A stretch of 64,000 nucleotides of DNA from Eulemur rufifrons (GCF_041146395.1 NC_090999.1:71801001-71865000), one strand, 5' to 3'. Shown: positions 35,268 to 48,150, counted from the stretch's first letter. A program made the numbers and translations. Notes: generated by a model from the letters alone, not told the origin.

Positions 35268-35920
35268 CTTCATTTAATAAATATTTATTAAATATAAATA
35301 TTTAGCATCTTTATCTGACCCTAAAAATTTGGGACCAATAAGGCAAACAATTTCACACCCTCACATAGCTTAAATTCTAGTGAGAGAAACAGGCAAGATA
35401 CAAAGAAACAAGATAATTTCAGGATGCAAGAAAGTGCTGGGAAGAGACTAAATCAGCGTGGCATGATAGAGAGGGATTGGAAGCATGGTTCGATTTAGAA
35501 GAGGCAGACAGAGATGTTCTGTCTGAGGAGGGAACTGTGTCACTCTGCCCCCTATGAAAATAGAGCCAACAAGAGAAACTCTTGGGGAAAGAGCACTCCA
35601 AGCCTTGTTGCGAGCAATTTCCAAAGGTCCAAAATGCCATTTGCTTATAAAGCTTAGCTTGTTTGAGCAACAGAAGTGTGGCCGGTGTGGCTGGTTTGCA
35701 GTAGATGGTATATGAGATTAATTTGAAGAGGTAGCAGAGACCAGACCAGCTGGGATGCCGCAGGCCATGGCAATGATGAGTTCAGGCTTTATCGTAAATG
35801 CAGGAGAGCCATTTGAAGATTGTAAGCAGAAGAATATCCTGAGCTAATTTGTTTTTAAAACAATCCTGTCCACTGCTTTTATGGAGAATAGAAAAGTTGA
35901 AGCAATGAATGTCACTTTTT
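35268..35920 (-). mobile_element. L2 LINE, antisense
   Basis: Antisense L2 in order: an 'aataaatatttatt' tip, 'acatagcttaaattctagtg', 'gggaaagagcactccaagcc', 'gtggccggtgtggctgg', 'caggccatggcaatgatgag' and 'gagagccatttgaagattgt'. Continuing to 'tcctgtccactgcttttatg' adds the next L2 block. A 22-bp perfect palindrome lies at its tip (35272-35293). Confidence 0.7.
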
Positions 35921-36199
35921 CGTCAACTTCTTTGTAAGGTCACTCTTGCAGTAGTTTGGACAAGAGATGACAAGGTCTTCTTATATCTTTTAAAATTAGT
36001 TTTATTAAAATTGCATGTTCAATTAATAAAGGAGGGGAAGGATGGAAGAATAAAAGTGACATTAGAAGTAATTATTTTCAAAAGCTTACCATGGAGCAGA
36101 GGACATGAGTAAACAATCTTAGCACGTTGGTCATTTGATCAGCTGAGGACTGAGAATCCTAGGAAATCAAAAGGAGAGGAATGTTCATGCTAATATGAA
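35921..36199. other. Unassigned gap
   Basis: No recognised repeat. A 67-codon frame (35909-36112) shows no recognisable product. Confidence 0.4.
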
Positions 36200-36565
36200 G
36201 GACCACGTCCAGGGTGGGTTGGCTCACTCAATTGTGGAGGCTGGCATGTCCTAGCTTTGTAGGGTTGGCAGTCTGGAGACCAGGAAAGAGTTGATATTGC
36301 AGCTTGAGTCCAAAGGCAATTTGCTGGAAGAATTCCCTTATCCTCAAGGGAGCTCAGTCATTTGCTTAAGGCCTTCAAGTCATTGGATAAGCCATTCAAC
36401 ATTACGGAAGGTAATTGAGTAAATCTACTTTACTCAAAGTCTACTAATTTAAGTCTTAATCTCATCTAAAAAATGTCTTCATGGCAACATCCAGATGTGA
36501 TTGACCAAATATCTGGATACTGTGGGCTAGCCAAGTTGAAACACAAAATTAGCCATCACATCTAA
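36200..36565 (-). mobile_element. LTR-like repeat, class uncertain
   Basis: Landmarks 'attgcagcttgagtccaaag', 'tcaagtcattggataagcca', 'tactcaaagtctactaattt', 'tgaccaaatatctggatact' and 'gttgaaacacaaaattagcc' match, in reverse, a common mammalian repeat of LTR type. It may belong to the ERVL/MLT2 group, but I cannot settle the name. No coding remains. Confidence 0.55.
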
Positions 36566-37224
36566 GTAAATTGAATTCTAGGTACCACAACCCTGAAGAG
36601 ACCATGCAGGCCAAGACATAGGAACCTTAGCAATAATAGGTTGAGACAGATGACCAATGACCAGAGGGACACACCCTGGCTTTGGGACTGCACAAGTCTT
36701 GTCACAACCTTTGTTGAGTAAGTAGATAAAGTACCTTAGGGAAAGCAATCAGTAATGGAAAGGTCTCTCTCTCTCAGGAATATGGACAAAGCAGCAATTG
36801 TATTTTGTAACAGTAGCTAGAGACAAATTTGAATGATGTTTGTAATTGAAGAGTTGCCTCTGGCCTTGAATTGTACCTATATCTTTGCAAATTCCCAAGA
36901 AAAATTTAGGCCAGGAATATGTGCTCCTCACTATATTTGCATGAAGATGTTTGATTTCTCTTTATTCTACTACAAAATATTTTATAGCAAAATCACTTCC
37001 ATTACTATGTAAGGCTCCAAAATTAGACCAATGCTTTACTCCAGTCCCCTCATATTGCAGGTACTGACAGGAGAGAACACAATCACTAAGACCGGCCGTT
37101 TCTTTTTAACACTGCCCCTTGGTCTCCTGGTACAAAAACATTCTTTTAATGCCTGAGGCAGTCTAGTATAAGAAAAAAATACATATATGTGAGTTTTGAT
37201 TGAAACTGAGCTAGTTTCACTTTA
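36566..37224. other. Unassigned sequence
   Basis: No recognised repeat or exon. Confidence 0.4.
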
Positions 37225-37375
37225 TGACTCTAACATTTTCTACTGTATTTTCTTACTTATGCACCGTAAGCCTCAGTTTTCTTATCTATAAAATGGAAAT
37301 AACAATTGCTCCCTTGTAAAGCTGTTGTGAGGAATAAATGAGACAATATATGTGTCCAAAGAACATTGGACTTTT
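37225..37375 (-). mobile_element. MIR SINE
   Basis: Antisense MIR: 'aagcctcagttttcttatct', 'ataaaatggaaataacaatt', 'gctgttgtgaggaataaatg'. Confidence 0.85.
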
Positions 37376-38609
37376 TTCTTCTAGCTCCCACTGAATAAGA
37401 AAAGGTAATTATTAGGATATTTTAGAAAATGTCTCAATTTTCTAAAAGATTAGGATTATTCAGAAGAAAGAAATAAAGAATCATTTCGAAACTGTTTAAA
37501 TGTTGTTGTATACTATGGCTCAATATCAAATTTTTGCTTCTTTTGTACCTTTTGTAGTATTTTTTTAAGATTCCCATATTACATTGATTTGCAGAGAGGT
37601 TAATAATCCAATTTTTATTTCTAAAGATTAAGTGTTTTTGGTATGCTCATCTACTGCTTCTTTATGGTATCAACAAGACAGTCTCTATCAAATGGTATCA
37701 AAATGGAAAACCAAATGAAACATTGAGGGCATTCATTGTGTGTCATTTGCACTGATTAGTTCTTTAAAAAGAAAGTAAGATTTTTTTCATAGACTTTCAA
37801 GCAAATTTTTACTGGATTTGAATTTATGTCCACAGATTAATAGTGTCACATTTTTACATATTTTTTTTTTTTACATGAAACAGCCATGAGATTAAACAGG
37901 GACCAATCTGCAAGGGGATAATAAAGAAATCAAACAGTAGATCAAATAAAAATCAATTACTGAGTCAAATATACATCTGATTTACTCTGATACTTCCCTT
38001 TGGTTTGATTTTCATGGATATCTCTTTGTCTAGAAACTCCAAATGTATCCTTTTAAAAAGGATGCTTCAATAATTCTGAACCAAAGAACTTCTGACCACA
38101 GAAGTTCAGCAAATGGGGAGACCCATATGGCAAAGGTATGGGATCAATAAATGTAACTGTACCCAGGGAAAATTTTCCCAATCATGTAATATTTCAAAGG
38201 ACTGCTGTCTTCTAAAAAGAGCAACACAACTAAAAACTAAAATAATCATTGGAAATCTAAAGCAATTTGGTAATTCCAAGCTAAATGAATATTGATTTAA
38301 TTTTGACATTGGGTATCTAACATTGGTTTCACCCTGTGCCCTTCAGAGCTGAGTTTATTCCAGCAAGGTTTAAGTAAACTGCAGGTTAATGTAGTGTCAA
38401 TATAGCAGGGATGATGGGAGGAAAGCATAAAAATTATTAAAAGTAAGAAAAATCCATACATTTTAAACTTTTAAAAATTATGTAGCAGAGTTACCATAGC
38501 TTCTAAGGTAGCAGTCTTATATCTGTACCTTCCCTCTTCTCTTCAGCATCCAGAGGGATCGTAGATGCAGTATCAAGACATAAAGAGGCCTCTGAAGGCA
38601 TTTTAGGTT
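37376..38609. other. Unassigned AT-rich sequence
   Basis: No recognised repeat. Frames at 38106-38309 (minus) and 38113-38295 (plus) are complementary chance frames. Confidence 0.4.
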
Positions 38610-38735
38610 CATCAAATAATAGGGCTAGAAAGGGATTGTCTGATCCAACCTATTCATTTCACAGAGGTAGAGAGTGAGACCTAGAAATGACTTATGTTGA
38701 GTGGCAAAAATTCCAATTGGTATATAGATTGCACA
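38610..38735 (+). mobile_element. MIR-like SINE fragment
   Basis: 'gggctagaaagggattgtct', 'gatccaacctattcatttca' and 'cagaggtagagagtgagacc' recall a MIR-related core. The fragment is short. Confidence 0.45.
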
Positions 38736-39249
38736 AGTGAATTAGACAAGCAGTTATTGTTAAACTATTTATTACATGTGAACATCAATTATAGGGAGAA
38801 ACTTGAAGGTATAGTTCTTTCAGATGCACTTGCCATATCAAAGAGAAGATATGAGAAGATAAAAAGAGGAGGAGAGAAAATTACTAAGAAAGATAGACAG
38901 GGATCAGTCTGATCCAGATTATTTTGGACAGGTTTGCAATTGGCTCTGCCCAACCCATTGGTGTCATTTTTTTCACTTCTGTAATTTGTCAAAAAAAAAA
39001 AAAAAAAAAAAAAAATCACCAAACAGGCAAGAAAGACTTTGTTCAAGGCTATTGTAATAAAGAGAGAGATTATTGTAATAGATTAGAGAGATTGAACTCA
39101 ACTCTGCTGAAACAAAAGAGAAGCATTGAAGTGAGCTAGTGGAAAAGTAGTGGAGGATATTGGTCAATGCGATTAGGCCATTTGCATTTGCCAACGGTCG
39201 CTTAACAAAGTTGGGTTTCTACCTTCCCTGGAGACTAGGAGATAAAAGT
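38736..39249. other. Unassigned, with A25 run
   Basis: A25 at 38991-39015 could be the tail of a retroposon, but I recognise no body upstream and no matching target duplication. Confidence 0.4.
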
Positions 39250-39389
39250 ATTATTATTTTTTTATTTTTACTTTGTGTAGAGACAGGATCATGCTATGTT
39301 GCCCAGGCTGGGCTCAAACTACTGAGCTCAAGAGATCTTCAGATCTCAGTCTCCCAAGTTAGCTGGGATTAAATCCACTGCACCTGCCT
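39250..39389 (-). mobile_element. Alu monomer (FLAM/FRAM-like)
   Basis: An antisense single Alu monomer: T-rich head, 'gtagagacaggatcatgcta', 'tgttgcccaggctgggctca', 'agctgggattaaatccactg'. No second arm. The 70-codon frame 39160-39372 includes its translation. Confidence 0.75.
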
Positions 39390-39649
39390 GTGTCATTTTT
39401 GATAATTACATTTAAAAAAGATGGCTTCTAGGTTCTAGAGAAAGACCATTCCTGGATTGTAAAACTGGCAAGAGCTGGGAAAAGATTGCATCTCAAAGGG
39501 GCAGAGAAAAAATTCACAATTGCAAGCTTTCTAAAGTAAATGTTCTAAGAAAAGGGAAGTCCAGAGCCCATAGTCAGGAAAACCTCTATCTGAAGTTTAG
39601 TCAAGCTGAGGGAGATGTTAAGGCTGTCTGAGTCTGACTTCATTATATT

Positions 39650-39842
39650 ATGTCTAGTGTCACACATGACTTTTGTACTTACCTAAATGAGTCTCATAAT
39701 CCTCATAAAATGGTATTACCACCATTTTGCAATGAAGAATCAGAAGTTCAGGAAAGTCATGTCTCAAAATAAGGACTTGAATGGAGTTGGATTTAGGTTT
39801 CTGACTCTAAGTCTAGTGCTTATTCCACTAGACTAGCTTCTT
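39650..39842 (+). mobile_element. MIR SINE
   Basis: 'tctcataatcctcataaaat', 'accaccattttgcaatgaag', 'ttggatttaggtttctgact' and 'cttattccactagactagct' cover most of MIR in order. Confidence 0.75.
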
Positions 39843-39854
39843 TCTTTAAAACAA

Positions 39855-40025
39855 CAACTAGTATTTGGGTAATATTTACAGTTTCTATAGCACTTTCATG
39901 TAGATTATCCAATTTGTGCTTCACACTGAGGCAGAGGTAGAGAGGCTGTAGTTATCTTCAATTATAAATGAAGTAATTGAAATGCTGACAAATGAAGTTA
40001 CTTTTCAGATGAGATTGGAATCCAC
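39855..40025 (+). mobile_element. MIR-family SINE (possibly MIR3)
   Basis: 'ttctatagcactttcatgta', 'gattatccaatttgtgcttc' and 'cagatgagattggaatccac' fit a MIR-type element adjacent to the previous one in the same orientation. Confidence 0.6.
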
Positions 40026-40039
40026 ATCTCCCAATGCCA

Positions 40040-40840
40040 TTAACTAATGAATTAAACACATATTTAGACAAATACCCAATATGTATCAAGTTCTATGTCA
40101 AGCGCTAGGAATGCAAAAGGAAGCAAGGTCTTTGCCCTCATGGAGCTTGCATCCTGATGAGAAAAGGTAGAATGAAAATAAAGAAATGTGAGAACAAGAT
40201 AATGAGGAAGAAAGATAAGGATTATGAGGAAAAACATAACCTGTCGTAGTGGGTGGTGTTTGTCTCTTTGGATGAAGTGTTTAGGGGAGGCTGAGGAGTG
40301 AACATTTGAGCTGAGAAATGGCATAAGAACATTCCTAACAGAGGGAACAGAATTTATGCAAGCCTAGGGAAGGAAAATAATCTGCAAAACAGTGAGTGTT
40401 GGATACAGTCCAAGTCTTTTGTGAATACGAGTCAATTAAGCCTCACAGCATCCTTTTGAGGTAGCTACTATTATTATTCCTAAGTTACAAATGGGGAACT
40501 TCTCCCCTCTTGCACAGAGAAGTTAAGTAAATTGGTCAACATCACACAGCTGGGAAGTGGCAGAGCTAGGGTTGTAATTTACACTTGGGCAGTCTATGTT
40601 CTTCATGCACCACACGCTGCTGGCTGATGGAGGAACAGGAAGAAGGCTGGCGTGGCTGAAGCATGATGAGAAGGTAGAAATGTTGACAAAGATGAGGTTA
40701 AAGAAGGGGCCCAAGAGTCAGATCAGGCAGGGCTTATGAGCCATTGGAAGGAGTTGGGATTTTATTCTATAAACTATAGTAATACACCAGAGTTTTCAAC
40801 AGGGAAATCATGAGATCTGATTTACCTGCAACACTTTGTT
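40040..40840 (-). mobile_element. L2 LINE, antisense, interrupted by a MIR
   Basis: Antisense L2: 'gcgctaggaatgcaaaagga', 'cctcatggagcttgcatcct', 'cagagggaacagaatttatg' to about 40398. It resumes after the MIR with 'aggctggcgtggctgaagca', 'gggcttatgagccattgg' and 'tcatgagatctgatttacc'. The 86-codon frame 40064-40324 is this repeat. Confidence 0.75.
40399..40617 (+). mobile_element. MIR SINE nested in L2
   Basis: 'attaagcctcacagcatcct', 'tttgaggtagctactattat', 'cagagaagttaagtaaattg' and 'cacacagctgggaagtggca' are a good MIR match. L2 sequence continues at the expected position on both sides. Confidence 0.85.
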
Positions 40841-43259
40841 TCTCTCTCACTAATGCTTGATAATCACGTTTACGAACTGCTTCCAAGACAAATACCATCA
40901 GCCTTCCACCTGGGATAAGAGGTGAGAGGAGAGAGGAAAAGCTTGTAGGTGGGAAGAGCTGGGGCTGAAGCTATACTATACACCATTCTATGGAAACATC
41001 CCAGTGAAACACTGAAGGATGTGATACAATATTGATATTTACAAATACCTGTGTGGTGCCAACATGGGACAGTTACATGAGATAAAAACAATACAGGTGG
41101 TCATTTCATTTTATCATTTGGTGTAACCCCTTATCACTGGTGATATAGTTATGGATATTTTTTCAATAGGCACATTTATGCCTTATTACTCAAAGTTGTT
41201 TGCATGTTGATCTGCAGATTTATACCTCTTTGAAGATACCATGTTTATTTTTAGTGTGTCAGGACAATATATCAAGGTCAAAGTATAAATGAAAATAACG
41301 GATATCCTCCACAGGAGATTCAGGAGGAAAGTTGAAATTCTTTCTTGCCTTTGAACACATGGAGCTTAGGTGAATATTTGATAGATACTTGGGAAAGAAT
41401 GTAATTAATGTATTGAAAATTAATGGGAATAAAAATATTAAGCAAAATGTACATGATCAACTGTCTTAACAAGGTTTAAATTTTTTTTCAGCAGTTTGCA
41501 TTATAGGTTTTATAATCTTTTTGACATCTTGAAAATAGAAGCACTTGCAAAAAGATTTAGTGACTTTCAAGTCAAGCAAATCACCTGATGAATGGATATC
41601 ATACAAGAATATCTTTCCTAATGGAAATGGCTAAGATGCCTAAAGACCCTTAAAATCAAAACACTAAAAACATTAAGCCAATTGAGTTCCAATGAGCATA
41701 CTTTTCTGCAGGCAAGAGATTATTTACAGCAGTGTTCAATGAGGGGTTTTTTTAATGATATTTGGGTGATGAAATGACGATGATACTATTACAATGTGGG
41801 AAGAAAAGTTGATGGCACTTCTCTCCCTCGTTATTTGCAGCACTTCCTTCAGTACAGTTGGTGGTCTTGTTACAGGCAGAAGGGCCCACTCAGCATATCC
41901 AGTACCAGGTATTTCCTACTTACGAAGTTGCATCTGAGAAGGATTGAAGATGAACGCACTGAGAGCTCTGAGTGTCTCAGGATGAAGCTCGTGTGAGTGC
42001 CAGTGTAAACACTTTTATTCCTGGTAGTAAACGTTTCTTTTGCTTTTCTCCCTGGACTTTTGCAGAATATCTTGCAATGAAATCTAGGTGGGGATTGCTT
42101 TACTTCACGAATCTGGCCTCTAGACTGTCTGTTCGGTAAATTCTCTCAGAATCTCCAGTGTGCCAGACACATGCAGCTGTTCTCCTTTGATTATCGACTT
42201 AACTGTGAAATGTGTCTCCTGACATTTGCTTGTGAGGGTAGCTTTGGCAGAGTTGGGAAGAAGGAGAAAAGGTAATTCTGTGTCAGTTAAAATGCATCAA
42301 CATTTTAATTGTTTTTCTTCATTTTCTGATCAAATAGCTCTGGAAACTTTGCCCACTTGTCCGTGTGGAAATCCTGAGCAATCATTCTGCCCTGGAGGTT
42401 CTTGGTGCTATGGTATATCCATTTGGCCCTGTTTCTCTTTAATGTGATTTCATATTCATGAATTATTGTTTTTCCTCTCTGTAATAAGGCACAGGACAAG
42501 ATACTGGACAGGGAGGGAGAATAATACCATTACTATTCATGGAGAAATGTAATTATGAAAAAACTATCTTGTTGCCTTGGAGCGCTGAGGATAAACTGCC
42601 ATGTTTTGGAAGCATTTTGTGAATTTGCAAAGATCTTCAAGACCAACTATAGTTTACCATGTTAATTTCTTATTGATTTTTAGCAATTTCAAATTCTTAA
42701 AGCTTAGCTTAGCATGCACTTCTGAGCTTTTTAATTAGATCTGTATATACAAGTCCAAACTGTTGATAGAACTTTTATGAATTGTTTTAAGCTGGGGGAG
42801 CAAGAAAAAGAAAGAAGCACTTTATCTTTTTATTTGGTAGTCACTTTTCTTATAAAGATTGAAGTGAACAAAAAGGAGAATTTTACTCTTTTGTTAGAAT
42901 ATTTGGAATATTCTAAACCTTTTTATATTATGTGGTTTTGATGTCATTCCCACCGTGTTAGAACATGACATTTTCATTCCCAGTGTTAAAATAAATTTCA
43001 TAATATAAGAAAATTGTTAAGATTTTATTTTGTTTTAGGAAGAACATATATTTTTCCATTTAATTTTCTATACTGGCAATTCAGTGACTGAGAGGCCCAT
43101 AAATTCTTCTTTTATAAACTGGAAAATTGCAGGATGATTTACTGAGAGCAATACATATGGAACAAAATGTAAAAGTTTTATAACCTCTGCTTTTCAGTGA
43201 GAAATGTGGTTAAACATCTTCCAATTGGTTGATTTTGCTTCCCATATCAATAGGACATG
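40841..43259. other. Long unassigned stretch
   Basis: About 2.4 kb with no recognised repeat, microsatellite or exon. Open frames of 66-73 codons (40870-41091 minus, 41796-41996 plus, 42226-42447 plus) have no recognisable domain. Likely single copy. Confidence 0.4.
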
Positions 43260-44050
43260 ACCCATCTTGCACCCACTTTCATCACCTTTCACTGGGATTA
43301 ATTTAGAGCACCTTCCACCCCAACTGGACTGGTCTCTTCACCTTCACTCTTTCACATCACCAACTAGCTCACTGTGTATTTTAGTAAAAAGCCCACTGGA
43401 CGTTGGTGCAAGACTTGGCTCCGAGTCTGGTTTATGCCACCAACTAACAGCATGATTGTAGGTGAATTATTTTTATAGTAATCTCTTAACATCCTTCCAA
43501 GAGTTTTGTGATGGGAACATAAGATGAGATACATTGAGGTGCTTTTAATGACAGTGCCACATAAATAAGAGACATCATTATTCCTGAAGTATAGCCATTC
43601 CCTTTTCAAAAACCTTCAATCATTCCTTCTTGCCTAAATCCAAATTTCCCTTGTCATTCAAGGTCTCTAGTCTCCCACTTTAACACAGCCTGTACTCACC
43701 AACCTTTCCAATCTTGTTTCCCTCCTCTCTCTTTCATGAACTCTTGACTCAACTGTTTTCCAAATTCTGGACTTTTAACATGTTAATTTCTCTACATAGA
43801 ATTATCTTCCCCAAATATTCAATTTTTTCACTTCCATTAGTGTCTTTCATCCTCCTGCATATGGAAGTAATCCTTCATGTTGCTGATAAACCATACCTGA
43901 TAGTCTTTGTTTTATCACTTTATATAATATTTATGGAAAGACTCTATCTCCTATACTATACATTCCTGAAGGGTTATTTATACCCCAGAATGCTTAGAAC
44001 TTCCCATTGCATATTTTAGCTGCTCTATAAATACTTGATAAATGAATATA
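43260..44050 (+). mobile_element. L2 LINE fragment
   Basis: The L2 body is at 43260-43380 ('catcacctttcactgggatt'). A clearer part runs 43590-44050: 'aaaaccttcaatcattcctt', 'ttgtcattcaaggtctctag', 'acatagaattatcttcccca' and 'ctctataaatacttgataaa'. The 101-codon frame 43714-44019 is repeat-derived. The intervening part may be an antisense MIR. Confidence 0.65.
43385..43500 (-). mobile_element. Possible MIR nested in L2
   Basis: 'cttggctccgagtctggttt', 'atgccaccaactaacagcat' and 'aggtgaattatttttatagt' look like antisense MIR. Short and diverged. Confidence 0.4.
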
Positions 44051-44639
44051 AAAGAGCCTACCGTTTTTCTTATGCCCTGAAGTCTTTGTAAAAAGTTTTT
44101 GTGCCTCTAAAGGTCCTTAAAAAATACCTGTCATTATGATGATGATAGCAAGTATGCACAAGTAGCAAAAATATGCACATTTCATTAGAAGTTAGCCTTC
44201 ATTTTTAACTGAAAATTAGGTAATGAGAGCATCTTTCATTAAAAGCTACTCTTTCTCTTTGTTCAGAGATTTGTCACTGAGGGTTGTCAATTTCTTCTGA
44301 CAATCCCGTCATGTTAATAATTTCTCTTGTTTGAACTTTGAATCTCAGGGACAAGATACAAGAATATTAGAAGTAAGAGATGAAGAATAAAAGAGAGTGA
44401 TATCTAACTTGTGGTTGTTTTAGTCCTTGTCCATACTAGAGATAGTGTGTGTGTGTGTGTGTGTGTGTGTGTATTTGTGTGTGTAATCCCAGGGAATGTG
44501 GACAGAGAACAGATCTATAAAAGGCATTTGGGAAGATCAACACTGATATGGAACTGTTGGCACCATGCCTAAAAGATAGTAAAGAGAAGGGAAGAGTCAG
44601 ATTCACTAAGTCGAAATTTATCTACAAGTTCACTCTATA
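44051..44639. other. Unassigned, with GT microsatellite
   Basis: (GT)n occupies 44445-44484 with an ATTT interruption. The rest is unrecognised. Confidence 0.5.
44445..44484. repeat. (GT)n microsatellite
   Basis: About 14 GT units, an ATTT break, then four more. Confidence 0.92.
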
Positions 44640-45215
44640 TTTCTTGCATGTGGCGTTCCAGTTACTATAGTAGTATAATAAAATGTCTCAAAATCTAGTA
44701 GCACCAAACAGCCATTTCTTATGTTTACAGATTATGTGGGGCAGGAACTTTGTTAGGGCATAGCAGGTCAGCTTGTCTCTGCTCCACAATGTCGAGGGCC
44801 TCAGCTGGAAGACTTGAAGACCAGGGGCTAGAATTATTTGACAGTTTCTTCTGAGCATGTCTCTCTATGTCTCTGTAGTCTCTCTCTGTCCCCTTGCCAG
44901 ATTGGTAGCTTCAGGGTGGCCAGATTCTTACACATTGGCTCCTGAAGCTCATGCCTTTAGTGAAGGGGAGGGATGTGGAAAGCCAGCCAAAGCTTAATTG
45001 TCTTTTTTGATCTAGTCTCAGAAGTCACACAGCATTACTTCTTGTATTCTGTTTGTCAGGGCCATCAGGAAGTCCTGTCCAATGTCAAGAGGAGGGGAAA
45101 TAGACTACACCCATTGGTAGGGGAGTGGCAAGGATCTAGAAGAATATCTGGGACCAGAAATCTTACCATGGCCATTTGTGGAAAATACAGTACACTGCAG
45201 TGGACATCCTGAAAT
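44640..45215 (-). mobile_element. MLT1-like (MaLR) LTR, tentative
   Basis: 'agcttgtctctgctccacaa', 'tgtcgagggcctcagctgga', 'tagtctcagaagtcacacag', 'cattacttcttgtattctgt' and 'gaggggaaatagactacacc' are in the order of a common MaLR-type repeat in antisense. The subfamily is uncertain. The 79-codon frame 44973-45212 is repeat-derived. Confidence 0.6.
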
Positions 45216-47889
45216 TTCAACTTAAATCATGGTTTAGGATTATAAATTTTAACATAAATTATAGTATAAGATTTGCTTTGGGAGTCTATTCCAGAGACTA
45301 CTACTCTAACTTTATTGTCATCTTTTTGGAGGAATTTGGAATTTTTTAGTTTTTCTCGGTAAATTGCCCCAGCATTCCTCATATGCTTAAGAGCATCAAA
45401 CAAAATTAATTGGACATACTTAAGTAAGTATATTCTCCTTCAATAATTTCTCCAGAAGCAGTGACTTTGCATAAATAATTAGAATTTCAAATCATGTTAA
45501 ACTTGGTTTCTTTTCACTAACCTGATTCAGGAGATGCTAACCAAGCTTAGCAGGATTATTCTAATTTCAGCATACAATATGCAGAAATGAAGCAAATGTA
45601 GAGGACTCTGTGGCCTTCAGAGATGGAACTATACCTTTTCTCTCAAAGGCTTTTATTCCTAAGATGTTGTTACTTCCAGCAGACCTGACTCATTAATGCC
45701 TGTCTCCATTCCATGTTGTTCTGGATGGTCACAGCATCATTATTGAGAACCTACCTTGTGCAGGGCACACTTTTTTTCCTAATTGCTTTGCATAGAGATG
45801 GGTACTTTTTCAAGGTTGAAGGCTTTAGATGAGAGAAAGACTGCTATTGAGTTAATCAGAGCATATGTGGGAAAGAGAAGGGGGTCAATGATTTTCTAAG
45901 AGCAGAATCTTTTTTCCTTTCCTTTTTCTCTCTTCAAACACAGGCCTAGTCTACAACCGTTAACACTTTTGTATTGCTGTTTTGCTTTATTCCTCATTGT
46001 ATATTTATTTTGTCCTTCACAGTGATAGCCTTTAAAAATGTACACACACATGTCATTTTTAAGAAAAAATAAAATCAATGTTTCTATAATATGGGCCTTA
46101 ACTTTCTTAGAAAAATGATCTTTTGCATCCTTATGAATGTTGAAATCAGTTGGCAAATTTTTCCTAACCCTCTCTAAATTTATACTTTATGGAACTGAAG
46201 ACAGAAAATACATACTTTGCTGTGCAACTTCATGCTTCTAGAATAATTGTGCTTCCAGAATATGTCATGATCTAACCTTTAGGGCATAATGATAAACTAC
46301 TTTTTTTTCCCATTGACTTTACTGATAGGTTGACAGCTTAAGTCTATACTTTAAGTGCTATTTTACTATCTGCCACAATTGTTTTATGTATTTTAATTTG
46401 ATTTAGCTTATTGTATTTTTGCTCTGAGATAATTTATGCAAAAGTACCACTCAGAAAAACAGAGCACATACCGCCATAGTTGTTAATGTATTTTTCTAAA
46501 TATAGATTAAGAGACCTAACATACAAAATGGAAATGAACTTCTTGCTTCGATAATGGACACTCTGGTCTTTGTCCTGAGGTAGATTAACTGTGCTGATGT
46601 GTGGCTTTATGAGTTGCATGTCTTAGTGTTAGCATTCCTTGGATTGAAGAAACTCAATGCAGTCAGTTATGATGCACTGTTCTCACTGTCACCCATTTTT
46701 CCATGGCCCAGTGACACCTGTCAGGGGCACGGTACAATATTAGCTGCCAGAATTCTGTGCTTCCCCAATGATTCAGCTAACTGCTGGTGTTTCTAGTAAT
46801 CAAAAGGCAATAAAGGGAAAAAAAGGGACAATGTAAGAATGAAATAAAGAAAAACATGGCTACATGTGAGTCAGGCAAGCAAAAAATTAGATTAGACGTG
46901 TAGAGGCAATTGCTGTCTTGTTTGTTAAATAATATTATGTGAAAAAGGAAATTTCAGCCAAAGGAAATAGCATGAGTATATGCACCAAATTAAGTCAAGT
47001 TTATAAAGTTAGCATTTAATGTTTTTGCATTCTTCTATTTTTCTTAATGTGTATTTCATTTCAGAGTCTCCAGTGATGAAGACTTATGTATTTTTATATA
47101 ATGTTTTAAAATGTTTTTCTGAAATCTAGGCTGCACCAAACCTTTAGTTGTTTATTATGAACTTCAGATGACTTAGTAACTTTTTTCTCAGTATCTCTCA
47201 CATTTCTATATTCCACAATCATAATGCCTATAATATACTAAATACCTATGCTAAACCAAAAAGTGCTGCTTCATATGTATATATATATACACACACACAT
47301 ATATTTACATATATATGTGTGTAAAAAAATAGATCATTTTTATTTTATTATACATGTGGTAAAAGTGAATTTCACAAAGTTTGTCCAAAGTTAAACATTT
47401 TTTAATTGACAGACCCAAATCCACATCTTCTTCAAAAAATGTCTGTTCTTTCCCTACTATTCTGTCAGTTGTGTTGGTCAGAATTAAGTCATATAATTTA
47501 GAATGATAGTTCTTGTTGTGTCTTCAGTCTAGTAAGAGATAAAATTATTTGCAAGGCTGGTCCAGTTTTAAGGAGACGTTCCACTGTAAGTAGAAAAAGG
47601 AAAAAGGCATGAGCTTGTGTCAGGATATTTGAAATTGCTTAATGCTGTTATTGCTTTCCTTTGGTTCAGGTTTGCTGTCTCCATTAAAAAAAAATATCAT
47701 CCATATACTTTGCTCAACTGTCTATTCTCTAGTGAGAAAGTTCTTTCAAAAGAATAAACTAAAGATCAGAAGTTTGTGTTATAAGCAAAAAAATCAGAGT
47801 AAGAGGAATTTAATTGTTTCCTTAATAATATTATCAGCAAGCAGGTATAGCCTATATGCTTCATGCTTTCTCTGCTTTTACTAATCCTA
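45216..47889. other. Long unassigned AT-rich stretch
   Basis: No recognised interspersed repeat. A TA/CA-rich simple tract lies at 47268-47322. Frames up to 86 codons (45896-46156 minus) are Lys-rich and unrecognisable. Confidence 0.4.
47268..47322. repeat. Compound (TA)n/(CA)n/(TG)n tract
   Basis: TATATA, then CACACA, ATATAT and TGTGTG blocks. It can fold back on itself. Confidence 0.85.
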
Positions 47890-48150
47890 TTTGCATTTAG
47901 CACTGGTCCTGCCCCCTCTCTCACTACTCATTTTTCCAAATCCCACTTAACCTACCTAGTTCAAGTGCAACCTCATTTCCAGAGCTTTCCCTACTATGTA
48001 CCCTCCCTCTCAAAATAAAACACAAATCTCTCTTCTGTTTTCTATAATGTTCATCTCTTATGTCACAGCTCATAGTTTATTAATTACTAGAGTTATTTAC
48101 CAAAGTCTTTTATCTTCCCATTAAGAACAACTCTAGTGCCCTCCAAAAAA
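47890..48150 (+). mobile_element. Probable L2 fragment
   Basis: 'ttcaagtgcaacctcatttc', 'cagagctttccctactatgt' and the following T-rich part resemble the L2 segment before its tip. Diverged. Confidence 0.45.

Noticed and set aside
38870..39015. Possible processed pseudogene upstream of A25
   Set aside because: No recognisable transcript sequence and no target duplication on the far side.
38924..39194. Frames on both strands containing Lys or Phe runs
   Set aside because: They are translations of the A25 homopolymer.
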